Source of the DNA: Dermacentor variabilis
Lineage: Eukaryota; Arthropoda; Arachnida; Ixodida; Ixodidae
Assembly (NCBI RefSeq): GCF_050947875.1
Contig: NW_027460412.1
Span: forward strand, 1,116,001-1,180,000
Direction of reading: 5' to 3'
DNA length: 64,000 bases
How positions within the stretch are numbered: position 1 is the stretch's first letter; every line of letters begins with the position of its first letter. The notes beneath the pieces are model-generated. The model did not search any database, was not told the DNA's origin, and saw only the letters and a program-made list of their open reading frames with translations. Below, piece by piece: positions 1-9,582 of this stretch. Position numbers and translations under genes: made by a program.

Positions 1-2
1 GT

Positions 3-1094
3 GACCCAGGTGTCTTCTCTAGCGTGGAGGGACAGGATGTCGAAGACTCGATCAAGCTCTATGAACACGCCAGTGCTAATAACAGGTGGGACCCAACGAT
101 TATGCTTGCCAATGTCATCTTTTATCTCGGCGGCACCCCACGCGTGTGGCACCAAACGCATGATGACGAAATAACCAGTTGGGACAGTTTCAAAGAAAAG
201 CTACGGGAACTATTCGGCGACCCAATTGGGCGCAAGACTGCCGCGAGAAAGGTGCTTGCGTCTCGTGTTCAGTCATCTACGGAGCCATACGTTTCCTACA
301 TCTTCGACGTCTTGGCTCTATGCCGTAAAGCTGACGATAATATGTCCGAAGCAGACAAAGTGGCACATGTGCTAAGAGGCATCGCCGACGACGCTTTCAA
401 TTTGCTTGTTTTCAGCAACGTCTCGACTATCGACGCCATTATAAAAGAATGCCGTCGCCTTGAACAGGCTAAGAGCCGCCGTATCTCACACCACATTGCG
501 CGGCTACCCAACACTGCTGCTACGTCGACATGTGAGGGTCGACCGCGTCAGACCACCACCTGTGACGACATCACCCGTATTGTTCGCCGCGAACTCGAGG
601 CCGCCTGTTCGCAAGCCTTCTCCATGACGCCTCCCGATCAGCCAGCAACCACCATTGCGATGATTCAGGCCGTCGTCAGACAGGAATTTGAAAACATGGG
701 TCTGAACACCGTGTGTTCCACGTATCGTCCCAGCGTTCCCCAGTTATCTAGCGGCCCTCATCGTCCCCGACAGTCCTTTTCTGCCATATCTCGCCGCAAC
801 CCGTCCGAATGGCGTACCCTAGATGACAGGCGGATTAGCTTCCTCTGCTGTCGCATCGGCCACGTCGCCCGTCACTGCCGCAACCGATGGCCACTACCTC
901 CTCGGACTTACACCGCCACTTATTCCCCCACCTTTGGACCTCCTGTTCTCTATACCACCCGCCATGAACCCACTGCCGCTGATGCCCCTGCTCCGAACTT
1001 TCGCTACAGCCGCTCGCCCTCACCTCGACGCCACCAGTCTCGTTCCCCCCAACCCCGCCGCTTCTCTTCGCCGCCTATCGCCTTCCGGACCTAG
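3..1094 (+). pseudogene. Ty3/gypsy Gag, cut by left window edge
   Basis: Structural (capsid/nucleocapsid) polyprotein of an LTR retrotransposon. The frame is open from the first bases, so the true start lies outside the window. The N-terminal half has the retrotransposon Gag pattern: a D-P-G-V-F lead-in, then the ANNRWDPTIMLANVIFYLGG stretch and W-x-x-F-K-E-K-L. The C-terminal third is rich in Pro, Arg and Ser and follows one zinc knuckle at about residues 273-287. That knuckle has lost its first cysteine: S-F-L-C-x4-H-x4-C instead of C-x2-C-x4-H-x4-C. A stop follows at 1094, as is usual between Gag and Pol here. It resembles a different family from the Gag at 32750-34861. Assignment is from motif recognition only. 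Confidence 0.8.
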
Positions 1095-1216
1095 CCGGAA
1101 AACTAGGCACTGCAGCTTCTTGAGGTGAAGCTGCGTTGTCGACCCTGCCCTCAAATCCTCTGCTCACATTACCTACTAACTGAAACCTTCTTGACGTTGA
1201 CGGCTATTCTGTGCCA
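1095..1216 (+). pseudogene. Gag-Pol junction with first residues of a retropepsin
   Basis: Downstream of the Gag stop, about 25 codons read into the usual lead of an aspartic protease (N-L-L-D-V-D-G-Y-S-V) and then stop matching. At about 1213 the sequence switches to an unrelated inverted fragment, before the catalytic Asp-Thr-Gly. The element therefore ends in a rearrangement break rather than in point decay. Confidence 0.55.
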
Positions 1217-1312
1217 TCAGGCTGCTGCAGTACTGCACTCACTGCCGTGGTCGACGCGTCTACCATAAGACGAGTTGGCGCGTCGGGCAACCGATGAATC
1301 AGCGACACTGCA
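1204..1312 (-). pseudogene. Inverted RNase H fragment of a Ty3/gypsy element
   Basis: On the minus strand about 35 codons read D-A-P-T-x-L-M-V-D-A-S-T-T-A-V-S-A-V-L-Q-Q. This is the first conserved block of the RNase H domain that follows reverse transcriptase in Ty3/gypsy Pol, including the catalytic Asp in V-D-A-S. The fragment abuts the broken protease head-on. The two pieces probably came from related elements joined by an inversion or by inverted insertion. It is too short for any function. Confidence 0.6.
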
Positions 1313-1344
1313 GTCACTCGGTGTGGACCCGGTGCCCATCCAAC

Positions 1345-1842
1345 GTGGACGTACGGACGTGTATAAGATGATGAGGTGGGCGTGTACAAGTGGTTTAACC
1401 AAAACTGCTCCAGACGCACTGGCTTCTGCATGCTTGGTGATGACTGAAAAATCTGATGAGTGCAACGAAGCCATTGCCGCTGTTGCAAAGTTTGATGCAA
1501 GCTGTCAGAATTTCCGGAAGCCATTGACGGATCAAGGGTCGACGAGTTTGTGAGTGCGGGTGATGGTGTCATGACCCCGGGAGATCCTGAAAGTGAAGAC
1601 CACATTGCCGACATAGTACCGAGCACAAGTGGGCACAAGGAGGAGAGCAACGACAATTCTTTGCCCACATCCTCCGAGGTTATTGGTGCACGTGCACTAG
1701 TCTGGCGCTTCTGCGTGAATGTGAAACGTTGCGACCTCAGCTGCTCCGACTGTTTAGACAATGTGGAGAAGTGCGTGCTGTCACAAGTCGCATAGTTGCC
1801 CAAGCAGAAGATGCAGGACTATTTCAAGCGAAACTAAGTTGG
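1345..1842 (+). pseudogene. Tigger/pogo transposase C-terminus, frameshifted
   Basis: C-terminal part of a CENP-B-like (Tigger) DDE transposase. An early segment reads N-C-S-R-R-T-G-F, the degenerate form of the usual N-C-F-R-K-A-G-F motif. It is followed by the acidic linker E-F-V-S-A-G-D-G-V-M-T-P-G and the terminal K-Q-K-M-Q-D-Y-F-K-R signature. At least two frame changes (near 1440 and 1510) and an in-frame TAG near 1793 break it. The catalytic DDE core is absent, being cut off on the left by the inverted RNase H scrap. An AATAAA lies just downstream at about 1850. Confidence 0.7.
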
Positions 1843-2017
1843 TTTCATCAATAAAGTGCTTTTAAAATGTTATGTGCTTTTATGACATCCAGTTCTCTAG
1901 CAGGCTTATATTCAATTATGCCCTGTATTGAACTGACAGGTGTTTTTGTGAGTTTGATATAACCGGATTTGACTGTTTATGTTTTTTTATATGTTATCCC
2001 ATGTATTTGACGTAATA

Positions 2018-2283
2018 GTTCTGCGGAAACCTGCCAAGTGGAGAGAATTAATAAAGGGAACATGGGACATCCACCCAATGGTAGCAATTGCTACAAAAGA
2101 AACCAATATGGAGTTCCTCGAAAGAAAAGCCTCGCAGTTGAAGAAAAAATTGTCCTGCTCCGAGACTTGAACCCGGGACTGCTGCTTTTCTGCGGCAGCC
2201 GCTCTGCCGTCTGACCTAACCAGACGGCTAGCAGATGATAGGGCGAAGTCGAACTTATCAACAACTCGAAGCAAAGGCAAGAG
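2018..2283 (-). mobile_element. tRNA-derived SINE inside the Tigger tail
   Basis: A 266-bp insertion flanked by a perfect 12-bp direct repeat, TTTGACGTAATA, at 2006-2017 and 2284-2295. Read on the minus strand it starts near 2283, and its tRNA-like head has an A-box-like TAGGTCAGACGG and a B-box-like GGTTCAAGTCTC. It fits a Pol III-driven SINE family common in ticks, possibly the one described as Ruka, but the family name is uncertain. Several diverged box positions suggest this copy is inactive. Confidence 0.72.
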
Positions 2284-2668
2284 TTTGACGTAATAAAGTC
2301 TACACTCGTTACAACGGACCCATGTACAATAGGCTTTTGGATATAATGGACCACATTTCAGCCTTAGTTTGTTCTACCTATTTTAGTAATGCAACGAAGT
2401 TCTGTTTTAACGCACCGCGCTACAACGGACTATCAGCTACAGCAGACGAAATTAGCGGAATTTTTTTTTCAAAATCTGTCATATGAAACGTACTTTCGCC
2501 GTGTCGCCACAGCCCAGCCTGGCAATTGACTTGCAAGGGTCAGCTGACGATCGCAGCTCAATATCGCACGAGCGAGGGAAGAAGGCGGGGCGAAAACGCG
2601 CTGTCTTCTTTCACGCACAAGGCATGAGCTAGGGGTTCTACTCAGGCGGCTGCTGCTTCGTGCAGCCG

Positions 2669-2873
2669 CCGTATTTTGAAAGCGATCTGCGATGTGGACA
2701 AAGTGCTCATCTGCATGGGCGCCCTATCGAAAGCGATCTGCAACGTGACTAAGTGCGCGCCTGCGCAGGCGCCGTATCTGGAAAGCAATCTGCTATGTGA
2801 ACAAAGTTTCCGCCTGCGCGGGCCTCATCTTCAGAATGATCTGCGATGTGGACAAAGTGTGCCCAGTGCCGGT
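2669..2873 (+). repeat. Four imperfect about 51-bp tandem units
   Basis: Units start at about 2669, 2722, 2772 and 2823. Each contains a form of GAAAGCGATCTGCGATGTGG followed by ACAAAGTG and a G+C-rich stretch with TGCGC. A single unit in the opposite orientation (GATCGCTTTCAAGATA) lies at about 3526. This is likely a noncoding subrepeat array of the surrounding DNA transposon. Open frames across it show no protein-like composition. Confidence 0.75.
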
Positions 2874-3061
2874 AGCTCATGTGCTGTGCTTTCGACGTTT
2901 AGCTCGCTTTGAAGTGAGACAGCGTGAAGGTCAATTAGCTCGCTGCTGCTGCTGTGCATATCTGGCTTAATTTGCTATCGCAATCGATGCTTCTCCTTTC
3001 GGGTGACACTGCGACTTTTCTTTTTTTACTTTGGACGTTCATCACTGACTCCTTGCAACAT

Positions 3062-3980
3062 ACCGTATTTACTCGATTTTAACATGCCCTTGATTGTAAC
3101 GCACACCTGTTTGCCGTGACGCGTATAGAAAGAAAAGTCCTTTTCATTACCGCGCACCTCGTTCTTTCATGTAGAAATACAACTTTCTCTCATTTGAGAA
3201 AAATGAAGATTTACTCACAATGCACTAAGGTTGCGATAAATAAAAAAAGTCGCAGTTTCGTGCGAAAGGCGAAGCATCGATTACTATACCAAATTAGTAG
3301 ACAGCTATACGAAAAGTAAGGGTAGTAGTTTTATCGGTCATATAAGCTTTTAAACATTTGCTTACTAACTAAATTAACAAGCATGGTGTCACGTGCACAC
3401 AACCATGAACATGTTTCACTCATTGACCGCGGAAACTACCTAAATGCTGGAGTGAATAAGTGCAGTAGCAGCGACAAGAACACAGCGCGGTGCGCCTAGA
3501 TGCATAGATTCTTGTCTCCGCTGCAGATCGCTTTCAAGATAAGGGCCGCACGGCCATGCCGTACCTAGCAGCCGTCGGTGTAGGACACATCTCCTGTTTG
3601 CGCCAGTCCCGCATGCAAGTTTAGAAAACTCTGAACATCCGTGATGCGGCCCAATTTCCGTCAGTCTCTCCGCACACGTGATCACTTTCCTTTTAATTGT
3701 GGCATCGTGATAAACATGTCTTTGCAGTCGGCACTTCCATGCTGATAGAGCAAACGCAGAAAACGGGAAGACGGGCAGTGCGCCAGTTTAAGCCAAAGGA
3801 GCATTGCCTAAGCACACATACTACCGGCAGCTAGGCTCGAAGCACGTATGAGGCAGCCATATTGAGTCGATGGCGATATGATATTGCAGATTTAGGGTCG
3901 TGCTCGATTCTAACGCGCACATAATTTTTGGACCGGCTTTATCGGGAAAAAAGTTCGCATTAGATTCTAGTAAATACAGA
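3062..3980. mobile_element. Non-autonomous DNA element with ACCGTATTTACT ends
   Basis: The left end reads ACCGTATTTACTCGATTTTA. The right end, read inward, is CTGTATTTACTAGAATCTAA, and on both sides a second block containing TAACGCRCAC follows. It carries no open frame with recognisable coding content. The ends resemble the terminal sequence next to the pogo-type transposase at 44413 (ACCGTGTTTACTCGAATC), so it may be a deletion derivative mobilised by that family. The centre holds one inverted copy of the 51-bp unit seen at 2669-2873. Confidence 0.55.
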
Positions 3981-4092
3981 TTTAGGTGCATATTAAAGAA
4001 CCCCAGGCGGTCAAAATTTCCAGAGTCCTCCACTACGGCATGCCTCATAATCAGAAAGTGGTTTTGTCGCGTAAAACCCCATAATATTTTTT
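3981..4092 (+). mobile_element. 3' part of a tRNA-derived SINE
   Basis: Matches the 3' body of the SINE family seen complete at 37473, 50108 and 62213: TTTAGGTGCA, then AAAGAACCCCAGGCGGTC, then the CACTACGGCATGCCTCATAA block. The tRNA-like head is missing because the copy begins exactly at the end of the preceding inverted-repeat element. It ends in a T-rich run. Confidence 0.75.
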
Positions 4093-4559
4093 TCGAGTTA
4101 ATACAGTAGTTGTTAGAGATCGCGACGAAAGTTTCAGAAGTGAGGCGTTTCGGTTATTACAGACTTCAGATAAAACGGTAGTTTTTTGTCGGATAATCAG
4201 GGTCCGTTATAACGAGACTCAACTGTAGTTCTTCGGAAACCCGCCATATATATATTCAAGCTGCATGTATTTATAAGCTATGCCATGCATTTTTATTATG
4301 CTTGCCTTGCTTTTGTTTACCATTGTTATCATTTTGCATGTCATGCTTGCCATGTTTTCCATATGCTTGCCATATTTTGCCATGCATTATATTACTTCTC
4401 TAACACTTGCGGGACAATTCTTTGTTTCTATTAATCATTAACTTCCACTTGCTTGCCCTTGACCTCTTTTTTTAAATGTCTTTTGCTTATTTTTATTTTA
4501 TTTTCTGTATCTATATAATCAAGTATGTGTTATTTGCCTGCATATTTACCTCTTACCTT

Positions 4560-4860
4560 TGCCCCTCCCCCCTGCAATGTACAGCGGTACCGTGAGGGTT
4601 CAATAAATGAATATATCAAAATAGACATACATGACATCAATCACACGTCATGACATATTTGTCATGGAATGTGTCACAACATAAATGGAATGCATAACAT
4701 GGTGCCCTTATGGTGGTTTATTTAACTTGATATATATCAGGATATGAATTGCATGACATGGATGACATGACATGAATGACAAGACATGCATGTGCATTGC
4801 ATGTCATGACACCAATGACACATGCTTATCATGGCATGTATGTCATGACAATTTGCATGA
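4560..4860. repeat. LINE-like 3' end and degenerate ATGACATG repeats
   Basis: At about 4575-4615 a GTGAGGGTTCAATAAATGAA stretch looks like the 3' end of a CR1/Jockey-type LINE without its coding part. From 4627 to 4860 the sequence is a loose array of CATGACATGACATGA-like words. The preceding 4230-4560 is AT-rich with repeated CTTGCCAT words and no credible gene. Confidence 0.5.
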
Positions 4861-4883
4861 ATAACACGATGCTGCAGTAATCA

Positions 4884-4886
<3 letters not shown>

Positions 4887-4946
<60 letters not shown>
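4887..4946. repeat. (AT)30 microsatellite
   Basis: An uninterrupted 60-bp run of AT dinucleotides, directly after the ATGACATG-rich repeat. It is self-complementary and expected to be length-polymorphic. Confidence 0.97.
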
Positions 4947-4948
<2 letters not shown>

Positions 4949-5289
4949 ACACAAACTGGACTCTTTGGTCAGGATTCAATTCGCTGAAAAATTGAATTGA
5001 TCGAAATTGAATTATTGGAAGTGTACTGCATAGGAAATTTATTTGAAAATGGTTTTGCTCATAGGCGATTCAGTTTTGAAATCCGTTTTATGCACCTTTT
5101 AAAGCAACTGTATGTGCAGTTACTCACTACACGTGTAGGACTTATTTGCCATTGACCTGCAGCCTGAGCAATGTGTTTAGTCATGAAGAGGCACGCATGA
5201 AAGCGTTCTGTGCAGCCTATTTTCCGAGGCATTTCTTTATTTCTTTTTTGGTCTTATACTGTGGTGCCCCTGTGTTCATCCCATTGCAG

Positions 5290-5365
5290 TGTGGTGACGT
5301 TCCGCAAAGCCAACAGGCTAGGCTTCTACATTCGAGTTATTCCTTCTGAAGAAGAGGCTGTCATT
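5290..5365 (+). CDS. Candidate internal exon of an unidentified host gene
   Basis: A pyrimidine-rich tract ending CATTGCAG is followed by 76 nt reading V-V-T-F-R-K-A-N-R-L-G-F-Y-I-R-V and then I-P-S-E-E-E-A-V-I. It ends at a strong donor, GTGAGT, at 5366. The exon phase would be 1 nt plus 25 codons. The residue composition is unlike the surrounding translation and unlike any transposon protein recognised here. Neither the protein family nor partner exons could be named. The terminal exon at 43920 lies on the same strand but would need a very large intron to belong to the same gene. Confidence 0.45.
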
Positions 5366-6246
5366 GTGAGTCTTTTCACTGTATTTGTTTGAGTGCACTA
5401 CATTGCTCAGGACTTTGTGCTGTTTCATGTTAGTGATTCATGTAATAAAGACCTCTGGTTCTAAAAGACACGCAGAAAAGCGAGCATTGTGTAGGGCTTT
5501 CTTTTTATCTTTTTCAAGATGTCCACGCACACCATGAGGGTGGTGGTGTCCATGCATCTGTTTCGGTGGCCAAAACGAAAAATATTAGAGTAGACGAGGA
5601 CAACATTGCGTGCATTGCAAAAAGTTCTTCATATGATGGCTCTTTCATCTGCCTGCTGCTTTCGCAGTAAGTTGGCTGAGCACCACATATATTGCTGAAG
5701 CAGTGCGCTAAGCAAATAGTAAGATTGCCGTCGTCAGTTCAGTTGAATTCACTCCTCTTCATCATTCTCCAGCGAATATGTTACACAATTGGCCCAGTCC
5801 GTGGTTCTGCTGCAGGCAGACTCTGGAACCTTTTTTAGTATTTTTCTATTTATGTGGATGTTCTGGAAGCATGCAGGCTTTTGCCATTACCAGACAATGT
5901 TTTGGCACAGTGCAGCCATCGCAAGCATTTAATTTGTCAAAGCTTGTGGAATGCTTCCTGAAATTGTTTTTCAAATTGTGAGCCTGAAAATGTTCACAGT
6001 ACCCCAGAAATGTCATGATTGTTGTGCTCACAGTTGAACAGCAAGGAGCTGCATCATGAACCATGGATGTTGCGAGACGAAGAGATGAAATCGGCTCCTA
6101 GGGCGAATGAGGCTTGAGGTAAAGTGTGCCACCTGAGGAAACGTTTAATATGTGGCACACAACCTTGCTGTGGGCACTCAGGCAAGGCTCAGCAGCGCCA
6201 CCAAAAATGCAACGATGCATGGTAGCCATCGGGCGTTTACATGGGT
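5366..6246. other. No gene recognised
   Basis: Noncoding-looking sequence. An AATAAA occurs at about 5443 without a supported gene before it. Short open frames here have no recognisable motif. Before the exon-like segment, 4947-5289 is likewise unassigned. Confidence 0.5.
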
Positions 6247-6866
6247 TTAAAGGGACACTAAAGGCAAATATTAAGTCAATGTGGACTGTTAAAATACCAT
6301 TCCTAAAACCTCGCAGCCCTTGTTTCATGCCAAGAAAAGGCTTCATTTAAGAGCAAATTGCATCTGAAGGGTGTGGATACCTTCAGCGCAATTCAAATCA
6401 CCCGCCCCCAAGCGCGGGAGTGGTGACGTTGCATATGCTTTCGCTGCCCTTTACAGCCATCTATGAATAAAACGGGGTCCAGCAGACAGTGCCACGGTTT
6501 TTTGTGCAAAACGCAAACGTGCGACCATGGAGAAACCGAGCCAGAACAGAGTGTTGGTTTCATCGCTGCAGCAGCTGCTTTTGCTCAAGTGGCATGGACC
6601 GGCATCCCGCGACATCACATAGACATGGAAAGCTCTGCTACTTGTATTTTGTGAGAATTTCGTGAGCCAGCAAAACGAACGCAGCACTGCGTGATAACGA
6701 AACTGCTGAAACGCGAAGGCGCGGGCAGTGCAGAGTCAAGTGATAACAAAACCTTTCGACTGCCCGCGTCGTTGTTAGGGTGGCTAGAACTACCCTATAG
6801 TTATCAAGGGTAACATAAATGAAGCTTAGAACGACAGAAAGCGCAGCTAGTTGGTAAGGATTCATT

Positions 6867-7690
6867 ATGCAAAAAGGTGAGGCGTGCAGACAGGACACAA
6901 GAGAAGACAAGTGGACAACACGAACGCCGACTATCAACTAAACAGAGCACTGAGGCTAAAAAAAGAAAGAAGACGCAAAACTCATCTGCGCAAGCTCTGG
7001 AATGGTATCACCACGTGTCAGTCGGGTACATGTGCTGGTCTACGTGAGAGATAGCTGTTAAGCCTCTTAATCTCTTCCTTATGTAAAGTCATCATCATCA
7101 TCAGCCTGGTTACGCCCACTACAGGGCAAAGGCCTCTGCCATGCTTCTCCAACTACCCCGGTCATGTACTAATTGTGGCCATGTTGTCCCTGCAAACTTC
7201 TTAATGTCATCCGCCCACCTAACTTTCTGCCGCCCTCTGCTACTCTTCCCTTCCCTTGGAATCCATTCCATAACTCTTAATGACCATCGGTTACCTTCCC
7301 TCCTCATTACGTGTCCTGCCCATGCCCATTTCTTTTTCTTGATTTCAACTAAGGTATCATTAACTCACGTTTGTTCCCTCACCCAATGTGCTCTTTTCTT
7401 ATCCCTTAACGTTACACCTATCATTCTTCTTTCCATAGCTCGTTTAAATCGGAAAGTAATCGGAGGTTGACTCATGCACGCACTTCCACCATTATAGATA
7501 TGCCATGCCTCTACCATAAGACGGGTATCTTCATTCTTGTGCCTGGACAATATTGCACATTCGTCTAACTCTGGTGTGCAGTTACAATCTTGGCAATGTA
7601 GGGAAAGATTAGAAGGCGATCCACCGGTTGACGACGCGTAATTCTCAGCGACACGTAATTCAGTTTCTAGACATTTCCTTGGTCTTTGAA
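6867..7690 (-). pseudogene. Penelope-like element, left copy (GIY-YIG tail)
   Basis: Minus-strand C-terminal endonuclease part of a Penelope-like retroelement, split by the RTE insertion at 7090-7452. The portion 7462-7650 reads C-x2-C-x-C-T-P-E-L-D-E-C-A-I-L and then V-E-A-W-H-I-Y-N-G-G. This is the conserved zinc-like and EAFHI-type block of the GIY-YIG domain. The upstream codons are diverged and frame-broken. From about 6867 to 7086 lies its 3' untranslated region, which matches 8467-8690 in inverted orientation. Confidence 0.75.
7090..7452 (-). mobile_element. 5'-truncated RTE-type LINE (copy 1)
   Basis: The last part of an endonuclease-reverse-transcriptase ORF2, ending in a (TGA)n tail at 7090-7101. 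The C-terminal block E-W-I-P-R-E-G-K-S-S-R-G-R-Q-K-V-R-W and the block [10 protein letters not shown] match the longer copy at 24624-26010. A 5-bp target duplication AAAGT flanks it (7085-7089 and 7453-7457), and the interrupted sequence is the Penelope fragment. No catalytic residues are retained. Confidence 0.82.
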
Positions 7691-7895
7691 CAAAAATCAC
7701 GTTTGTTGACAGTACTCCCCAAGATTTTCGAAGCCGTTGTTAAACTTTAAATCCAAGCATTCCAAAGTAGTAAAAAACGGAATTGCCATGTCGTGGCTTA
7801 AGTCTTCTCTCACCGGATCCTGCATGAACAAAATAAGCGCCAGTTTTCTAGCACAGGTCCGGCGCCTATAAGAAGCAGGTTATCCTACCGTAACA

Positions 7896-8508
7896 GTGGC
7901 CACTGTGGCTGAACGCCTAAAGAAGTCATTTTCGAGGGGGACGGACGTGATTACAGAAAGCAGTAATAGCAAAAAAAGAGTAGTGGCTTTTCCGAACATT
8001 CATTCAGTATCGCACAGACTTAAGAAAGTGGCAAGTAGATATGATGTTAATGTTGCTTTCACTGCTCCCAATAAGCTAAGTAAGATATGCGCTGCCGTGC
8101 AGAGGAAAAAGGAGCAGCTAAAAGGCAGAAAAAGAACGGATATTTGTCCAGTGAAGCACAATAGGAACAACAGTTTTACTGACTGTCGTATGGGTGTGGT
8201 TTATAAAGTTCCCTTTAGCTGTGGCCAGTTCTAGGCAAACGGGGCGGGGTATAAATCAGAGGCTAAGGGAAAATAAAAGATCGTTAACCGGTGGATCGCC
8301 TTCTAATTTTTCCCTACATTGCCAAGATTGGTAACTGCACGCCAGAGTTAGATGAATGCGCAATATTGTACTGTCACAAGAATGAAGATATGCAACTTAT
8401 GGTAGAGGCATGGCATATCTATAATGGTGGAAGTGCGTGCGTGAGTCAGCCTTCGATTACTTTAAATAAGGAAGAGATTAAGTGCCTTAACAGTTCTCTC
8501 TCATGCAG
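7896..8508 (+). pseudogene. Penelope-like element, right copy (linker and GIY-YIG)
   Basis: The C-terminal part of a Penelope-like reverse transcriptase protein on the plus strand. The linker after RT reads F-P-N-I-H-S-V-S-H-R-L-K-K, then A-P-N-K-L-S-K-I, then K-V-P-F-S-C-G-Q-F at the start of the GIY-YIG domain. After a stop at about 8232, a different frame continues with N-C-T-P-E-L-D-E-C-A-I-L, E-A-W-H-I-Y-N-G-G and V-S-Q-P-S-I-T-L. The first GIY-YIG strand is degraded. The 3' flank 8509-8690 mirrors 6867-7086. The RT core is missing. Confidence 0.82.
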
Positions 8509-8799
8509 ACCGGCACATGTAGCCGACTGACACGTGGTGATACCATTCCTGAGCTTGCGCCGATGAGCTTTGTGCCTTCTTTCTTTTTTCGCCTCAGTGT
8601 TCCCTTCAGTTGATAGTCGGCGTTCGTGTTGTCCACTTCTCTTCTCTTGTGTCCTGTCTGCACGCCTCACCATTTTTTCTGAACATAGAATAGAACTGCA
8701 CAAGTAGCATTTTCTTCCATCTCATAATAAATTGCAATTTTTATATTGGGAAGTGGAGTATTAGTGACACAAATGAAAAAAACTGGAGGACGCTTAAGC

Positions 8800-9392
8800 T
8801 TCGCCTTCAAGAGTGGAACGCGATAGCGTTATCGCACCCCGTTCGCACCGCCTACTCAAACGCGCTACGCCAGCCAAACATTGCGATCGGCAGAGATAGC
8901 CGGGCCCCGACGCGCCATGAAGGCGGACGCGGTCATGGGGCGAGTGGCGCGCCACGTGTCGGGGCTGCGCCGTACATTGCGAGGAGGGGGTCTTCTGTGT
9001 TTGCCGCAAGATGGCTCTGCGTGTGCGCAGAGCGCAGAAGTTTAGCGGAAACGTACTTCGCTACTCGTGAAACTCCGACTTCTGTAAGTTACATGCTCAT
9101 AATTACCGATATACACCGCAGTATAGCTTTCTACGGCACGTTTCTAAGGCAACACCGCATTCACTAGAGGCGATTTTGTCCGGTTTTGAAGGGACGAACT
9201 CGTGGCTGAGTGGTAGCGTCTCCGTCTCACACTCTGGAGACCCTGGTTCGATTCCCACCAGCCCATCTTGCAAGATGTTTTTTTATTTATAAAGTGCCTT
9301 CTGGGATTTATCGCTCACGGCCAACGCCGCGGACGCCGACACCGACGACAACTGCTTTTCTGCGACACGAGCTCCTTAACGCTGTCGCGTCA
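8800..9392 (+). repeat. Composite repeat with tRNA-like segment
   Basis: A roughly 590-bp G+C-rich unit framed by short inverted repeats: AACGCGATAGCGTTA at 8817-8831 and TAACGCTGTCGCGTC at 9377-9391. Near its right end (9194-9266) a tRNA-like stretch has TGGCTGAGTGG as A-box and GGTTCGATTCC as B-box, with a CAC triplet where a valine anticodon would sit. It is probably a tRNA-derived SINE or fold-back element common in ticks, not a functional tRNA gene, as an acceptor stem is not evident. Confidence 0.6.
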
Positions 9393-9582
9393 ATGACAAT
9401 GCCTTCATCAATGAGCTAGTTTTTGAATGTCCCCGGTTAGTTAGAAATCGTATCCTGCATTTACCTCAATTTCTCGATTACCAAAACATTGTTTGCGATA
9501 ATATTGATGGCTTAGGTGTCATCGAGCATTAATTTGTCGCTTTAGCTTGACTTAATGTTTGCTTTTAGTGTCCCTTTAATGC

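Larger units (their letters stand above)
1320..4225 (+). mobile_element. Tigger-like DNA transposon remnant with later insertions
   Basis: The transposase C-terminus at its left end runs into a long noncoding tail. The tail ends at 4202-4225 in a terminal repeat of the tick Tigger type (reads CAGTTGAGTCTCGTTATAAC from the outside), flanked by TA at 4226-4227, the usual Tc1/mariner target. The left end is missing. Inside the tail lie a SINE (2018-2283), four 50-bp units (2669-2873), another inverted-repeat element (3062-3980) and a SINE tail. A related but degraded CACTCGTTACAACGGAC occurs at about 2305. That all of this was once one Tigger copy is inference from order and orientation. Confidence 0.5.
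6251..9575. mobile_element. TTAA-flanked element with 29-bp terminal inverted repeats
   Basis: The left end (6251-6279) and the reverse complement of the right end (9547-9575) agree at 27 of 29 positions, beginning AGGGACACTAAA. Both are bordered by TTAA (6247-6250 and 9576-9579), the target duplication typical of piggyBac-like transposons. The 3.3-kb interior holds no piggyBac transposase. It contains two inverted Penelope fragments, an RTE insertion and a tRNA-derived composite repeat. It is probably a non-autonomous element that gained later insertions. The superfamily is inferred only from the TTAA flanks. Confidence 0.6.

Noticed and set aside
7460..8510. GIY-YIG homing endonuclease
   Set aside because: The linker and cysteine blocks match Penelope-like retroelements, and no intron or intein context exists.
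9194..9266. Possible tRNA-Val gene
   Set aside because: A-box and B-box are good, but a paired acceptor stem is not evident and the segment sits inside a dispersed composite repeat, so it is a tRNA-derived repeat.
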